Below, in pieces: positions 60,533 through 64,000 of a DNA stretch of 64,000 nt. The notes below the pieces were generated by a model. It was not told the origin of the DNA, did not search any database, and worked only from the letters and a program-made list of their open reading frames with translations. The DNA lies in the NCBI GenBank assembly GCA_013350335.1, contig CM023534.1, positions 5,113,542 to 5,177,541 of the forward strand, read 5' to 3'. Source of the DNA: Chimonanthus salicifolius. Lineage: Eukaryota; Streptophyta; Magnoliopsida; Laurales; Calycanthaceae. Position 1 is the first letter of the stretch. Each line of letters starts with the position of its first letter. The translations under genes were made by a program, and so were the position numbers.

Positions 60533-62627
60533 ATGGAGTTGTTACAGGCTTCCAACATAGAAATCTTAGCTGTGGCTGTAGCCGTACTTGCAGTTGGAGC
60601 GGGTGCCGGCGCCGCTTTTTTCTATCACTTCAAAAGATCAAAGGGTATTGTAACATTTGTTCATTAATCATGTTATTCATGGTATTTGAATTTATGGGTT
60701 TTCTTTGTTTTGTTGGAATGGGTTTTTTCTATTTGTTTCATTCATACAGACAAGTACTGAAAATATAATTTTGTATCATACAGTTTCTTTCCATTTAATG
60801 TTTATGCTTGATGTAGGTTGCTTAGATCCTAAACGGTTCAAAGATTTCAGACTGGTGAAGAGGACGCCGCTCAGCCATAATGTCGCCAAGTTCCGATTTG
60901 CTCTTCCTACATCTACTTCTGTCTTGGGTCTTCCAGTAGGACAGCACATCAGATGCAGGTCAATCTTATTTTCTGTAAAAAAAAAAATACAATATTTTCT
61001 TTTTTCTCCTTTTAATTTGGTTTTCTTCCTAAAATCTCTTTCTTATTATTTGGTGAAATAGGGGAAAGGATAGCTATGGTGAAGAAGTCATCAGACCTTA
61101 TACACCAATTACTCTGGATTCAGACCTCGGATACTTTGAACTAGTTACAAAGGTGTGTACTCTTGGGATTTGATTGTTTAAAGTTCTTATTAAAGATATA
61201 AATTTTTAAAACTTAAATTCAATTTAAAATTGTAACGTGTCGAAAAACTTAGACAAGTTTCACAACTCGACTCATAAAAACTTGATAAAACTTGTTTACT
61301 TGTTAAATTCAAAATCTTACTAAATTGAGTTAATTTGGACTAGATTTACCTTAATTTCTTTTTTCGAGCTTTAGACTATCTTCTGGAGCAACCTATTGAT
61401 ATTTGATAATTGATAATGGTTGTACAGTTTCATCCAAGATAGACCATTCTAAGGTATAATTTGTGTAAAGCCATTGTTTAATGTTTGAAATGTGGGAAAC
61501 AACTAAACTTTGAAAGACTTCATTAATGTCCTAGAATTTTCTAAAAGGGTTAAAACTTTAGACCAATGTTATCAGAATCGGACAATTTATAAAAAAAAAA
61601 ATCAAATTTTGTGAGCTGGAGTTCGCGGCTATCGGTTTTAGCTTCAAAACCGTAGAAAGTTGGGCTCTGATCAGTTTTCTGCGGTTTTGACCCAGAAACG
61701 GCTCTCAACTAGGACCGAACCGCAGCTGCTGCGGTTCAACCGCAGTTCGGTCCGACTTTTATAATAGTGATTTAGACAGCCACTGATCTAGAGATCGTCT
61801 ACAGCTAAGCCCACCTCCATAATCACATATTGCATTCAGATGTGCCTACGAGAAGTTGGCCCAGCCAACAAAGTAAAGGCCATTTTGGACAGTGAGGTCT
61901 AGAATTTGACCAATTCGATTGAATTTCAAACTATCCCATCAGACAAAATTAGTCAACTAATGGTTTTGACTCATTGCTTGACCACCTAAACATTATTTTA
62001 CACACGAATAGATTTTATATTATTTTTTCCATATTTGTCTGATTCGACCGCCACTTGAGAAGTTTGGACCGGACGACGGTCCAAATTGATACTGTCTCAC
62101 CTCGCACGAAATAACTTAAGTGGCAGATACTTTAGCTCAGGGGTCGAAATATCAACCGATATATATCGGTTTTTAAAGAGCATCATATCAGCCGATATCA
62201 TATTGTATCGGCCTATATTTAAAAAAAAGAGGAGGAAAGAGAAAAATATCGGCCGATACCGTTTTTGTACACCTGCTTTAGCTTATAAATTAGAGGTTCC
62301 AAGTTCAAGTCCCGTAGTAACTTGATGCCTTTAACTTAGAGAGCTCATGCATCCAGAGTTTTATCCAATGCTCTCATACTTTGAGAGAGATGGAGATCTT
62401 CTATTTCTTCATTATATAAAAGAAAATTTGATACTGCCTCTAGTTCAATTTGACAATATAGTAATGTATTTATAACAAAATTTATTTTTAATTTTATTTT
62501 TTCAATTTTCGTCCATCTCTAATTTTAGTTTGGCCAAATGCTTATGCAGATGTACCCAGAAGGAAGAATGTCACACCATTTTCGAGAAATGCATGTTGGT
62601 GATTATTTGCCTGTAAAAGGGCCTAAG
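60533..62627 (+). CDS. CBR1: NADH-cytochrome b5 reductase (CBR1-like) copy B, exons 1-4, partial
   Basis: Exons are at 60533-60644, 60817-60958, 61062-61152 and 62550-62627, all with GT-AG borders and compatible phases and no stops. Exon 1 gives the membrane anchor (NIEILAVAVAVLAVGAGAGA, then FFYHFKRSKG). Exon 2 gives [20 protein letters not shown] and [17 protein letters not shown]. Exon 3 carries the FAD motif RPYTPITLDSDLGYFEL. Exon 4 gives MYPEGRMSHHFREMHVGDYL. Together these make about 141 residues of an enzyme of about 280 residues; the NADH-binding half (exons 5-9) must lie beyond 64,000. The protein would sit on the cytosolic face of the ER and reduce cytochrome b5 with NADH. The lesions of copy A in exon 1 and at the intron 2 donor are absent here. 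VTK replaces VIK at the end of exon 3. The start is the ATG at MELLQASN; a longer in-frame extension upstream exists but is not conserved between copies. Confidence 0.88.
62138..62275. mobile_element. 138 bp hAT-type MITE in CBR-B intron 3
   Basis: It starts CAGGGGTCGAAATATC and ends TTTTTGTACACCTG (inverted CAGGTGTACAA). Perfect 8 bp target duplications CTTTAGCT lie at 62,130-62,137 and 62,276-62,283. The interior holds atatatcgg, cagccgatatc and atcggccgatacc motifs. Unit A has the empty site (gatactttggcttatg near 43,030). Confidence 0.9.
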
Positions 62628-63135
62628 GTAAAATTTATAGTTTGCATAAAATTCATGTGATTAAAAAGAGCACGAGAATTCCAAGTTTTGAATTCTAAAA
62701 TCTTACTCTATCAGTTTCTAAAAATTCTCAAAAGAAAAAAAATGTTTACTACCATGCAATTTTTTACTTAAATTAGATTATTAAGGAATGAACTTCTACA
62801 TAAAATGTTCCATGTAACCATCATAGGTAGAAATAGAAAACACAAAGTAAATAATTTCAAATGGTTCAGGTGTATATATAAAATATTATAAAAAAATTAG
62901 TATGATTAATTAAGGGAGTCCATACAAACACTCGGATTTTCTTTCCCTACCCACCCTTTTTCAAAAACTGGGGTGAAATTACCCTTTTACCATTCCACTT
63001 CAAACCGCATAGAAGGTATTAGGAGTAAAAAAACATGATAAATATATGAAATGAAAGACAATATACGTTTTCTATATAAATCTATGAAAAATTGAGATTT
63101 AAAAAGCAAATAATTTTTTCAATGATAATAATGAT

Positions 63136-63487
63136 CAGGGGTCAAAAAAACGGCCCGGCCGATATACAAATATCGGCCGATAAGTTTCTCTCTCCTCCAA
63201 AATTTACATTTCTCTCTCCTCCGGTATTCAAAACCGTGAAAAACCGTAACAAACCGTAACAAACCGTAAAGAACCTTGGGGAACCGCAAAAAAACGTGAA
63301 AAAACCATATCGGTTTTTGTTTTTTTTTTTAAAAATAAAATAAATTTTAAATACCAATATTTATGTATATCGGCTGATAATCGTTTTGTACGGCTGATAC
63401 ATATCGAATCGGCCGATATTGTTCGGTCTTAAAAAACCGATACATATCGGCCGATACGATATGTATCGGCCGATATTTCGACCCTAG
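63136..63487. mobile_element. 352 bp hAT-type MITE in CBR-B intron 4
   Basis: It starts CAGGGGTCAAAAAAAC and ends ATTTCGACCCTAG (inverted CTAGGGTCGAAAT). Perfect 8 bp duplications ATAATGAT lie at 63,128-63,135 and 63,488-63,495. Both subterminal regions are packed with atcggccgata palindromes, and the middle has 'aaccgtaacaaaccgtaa' repeats. It is absent from unit A, where 'aataatgataagtgttg' is continuous. Confidence 0.9.
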
Positions 63488-63568
63488 ATAATGATGAGTG
63501 TTGTACAAATTTTAAGTTTATAACTCACAAGTGCACAAACCATTTAAATAGTATAGCGTTAAGAGTGC

Positions 63569-64000
63569 GAGGTTGATCCTACACAGAAACTAACAAAATA
63601 TATGCAAAAACAAAATATATGAAATTGAAAAGTTGTGATTAAAAAAATATAGATCGTTAAAAATAACCTAAACATGAAAATCAAATTCCTAATTTTACAA
63701 ATATGACTTTGAATTAGTGGCATTCCATTTTTAAGAAACTAATCTAAAAATTAGAGTATCATCATCTAAATCTAAAATCTAACCAATTAATCCAATTTAA
63801 TTAAATCATAGCATGAATCTAGAATTTGTAAATAATCACAAACGAGTTTAAGAGAACAAATTAAAATGCAATCAAATCAATCTCAACCTAGTTCAAAAGA
63901 ATTTGGGAGAATTGAATAAATGAAACAAAAGAAAATAATTTAATGAATAAAAGAAAAGAATGACAAATAAAATAAAATATTCACATAATTTACAATGGAA
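63569..64000. other. B-specific sequence at the window end
   Basis: After 'gcgttaagagtgc' the sequence reads 'gaggttgatcctacacagaa' and then becomes AT-rich without coding sequence. It looks like the continuation of a common plant repeat that is cut short in unit A. No exon of CBR-B is visible here. Confidence 0.4.

Larger units (their letters stand above)
50725..63568. repeat. Duplication unit B, homologous part
   Basis: This is collinear and in direct orientation with 33,061-44,173. B-specific features are a 51 bp tandem duplication (52,926), a longer AT microsatellite (about 53,550-53,585) with extra sequence to 53,690, an LTR element (55,619), a 65 bp insertion near 59,735, a 49 bp tandem duplication (60,261), and hAT-type MITEs at 62,138 and 63,136. 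Lacking relative to A are the 600 bp TRIM and about 497 bp near 59,590. It continues to the window end, but no homology to A is visible after 63,568. Confidence 0.92.

Noticed and set aside
1..64000. CRISPR array, operon-like or phage-like system
   Set aside because: No regularly spaced identical short repeats with unique spacers, and all recognised genes are plant nuclear genes with introns; the tandem repeats seen are minisatellites or duplications.

Overview
The window is nuclear DNA from a flowering plant. Its genes have introns and encode plant-specific or plant-type families: NAC, type I MADS, mini zinc finger, an F-box family known from Arabidopsis, and chloroplast-type DUF309. Between them lie AT-rich intergenic DNA and introns full of small plant mobile elements (TRIMs, hAT-like and Stowaway-like MITEs, SINEs, truncated LINEs, Copia relics). 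The sequence alone does not identify the species. I saw no tRNA or rRNA gene, CRISPR array or organelle gene.

Layout: 1-5.2 kb holds no recognisable gene. 5.27-8.9 kb is an F-box gene with a long leader intron; its conserved C-terminus is out of frame. 10.4-16.1 kb (minus strand) is an intact six-exon NSE1 gene (SMC5/6 complex RING subunit) with a complete TRIM in one intron. 17.3-23.7 kb (plus) is a three-exon DUF309 gene, divergent from NSE1, with a LINE in intron 1, a SINE and an old LINE in intron 2, and a frameshift in exon 3. 23.7-31.6 kb is gene-free and holds mobile-element remnants. 31.65-31.94 kb is a frameshifted mini zinc finger (ZF-HD domain) sequence, followed by a ~165 bp tandem repeat.

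33.06-64 kb is dominated by a direct duplication. Unit A starts at 33,061 and unit B at 50,725, so the apparent period is 17.66 kb. Each unit carries an old TRIM, a Copia gag relic, a type I (M-alpha) MADS gene on the minus strand, and an NADH-cytochrome b5 reductase (CBR1-like) gene on the plus strand. Unit A also contains a complete three-exon NAC gene (minus, 46,992-49,736); the matching part of unit B would lie past the window end. The copies decay reciprocally: MADS-A is intact and MADS-B is frameshifted, while CBR-A carries several lesions and the four visible exons of CBR-B are clean. Copy-specific insertions (a 600 bp TRIM in A; a 2.24 kb LTR element and two hAT-like MITEs in B) have empty sites in the other copy, so they can be ordered relative to the duplication.

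The genes do not form one pathway, and I found no convincing new multi-gene system. The most valuable signals are the tandem duplication with reciprocal gene decay, the MITE family rich in ATCGGCCGATAT palindromes, LTR sequences that look far more diverged than their flanks, and repeated single-base coding indels that are either real lesions or uncorrected assembly errors.
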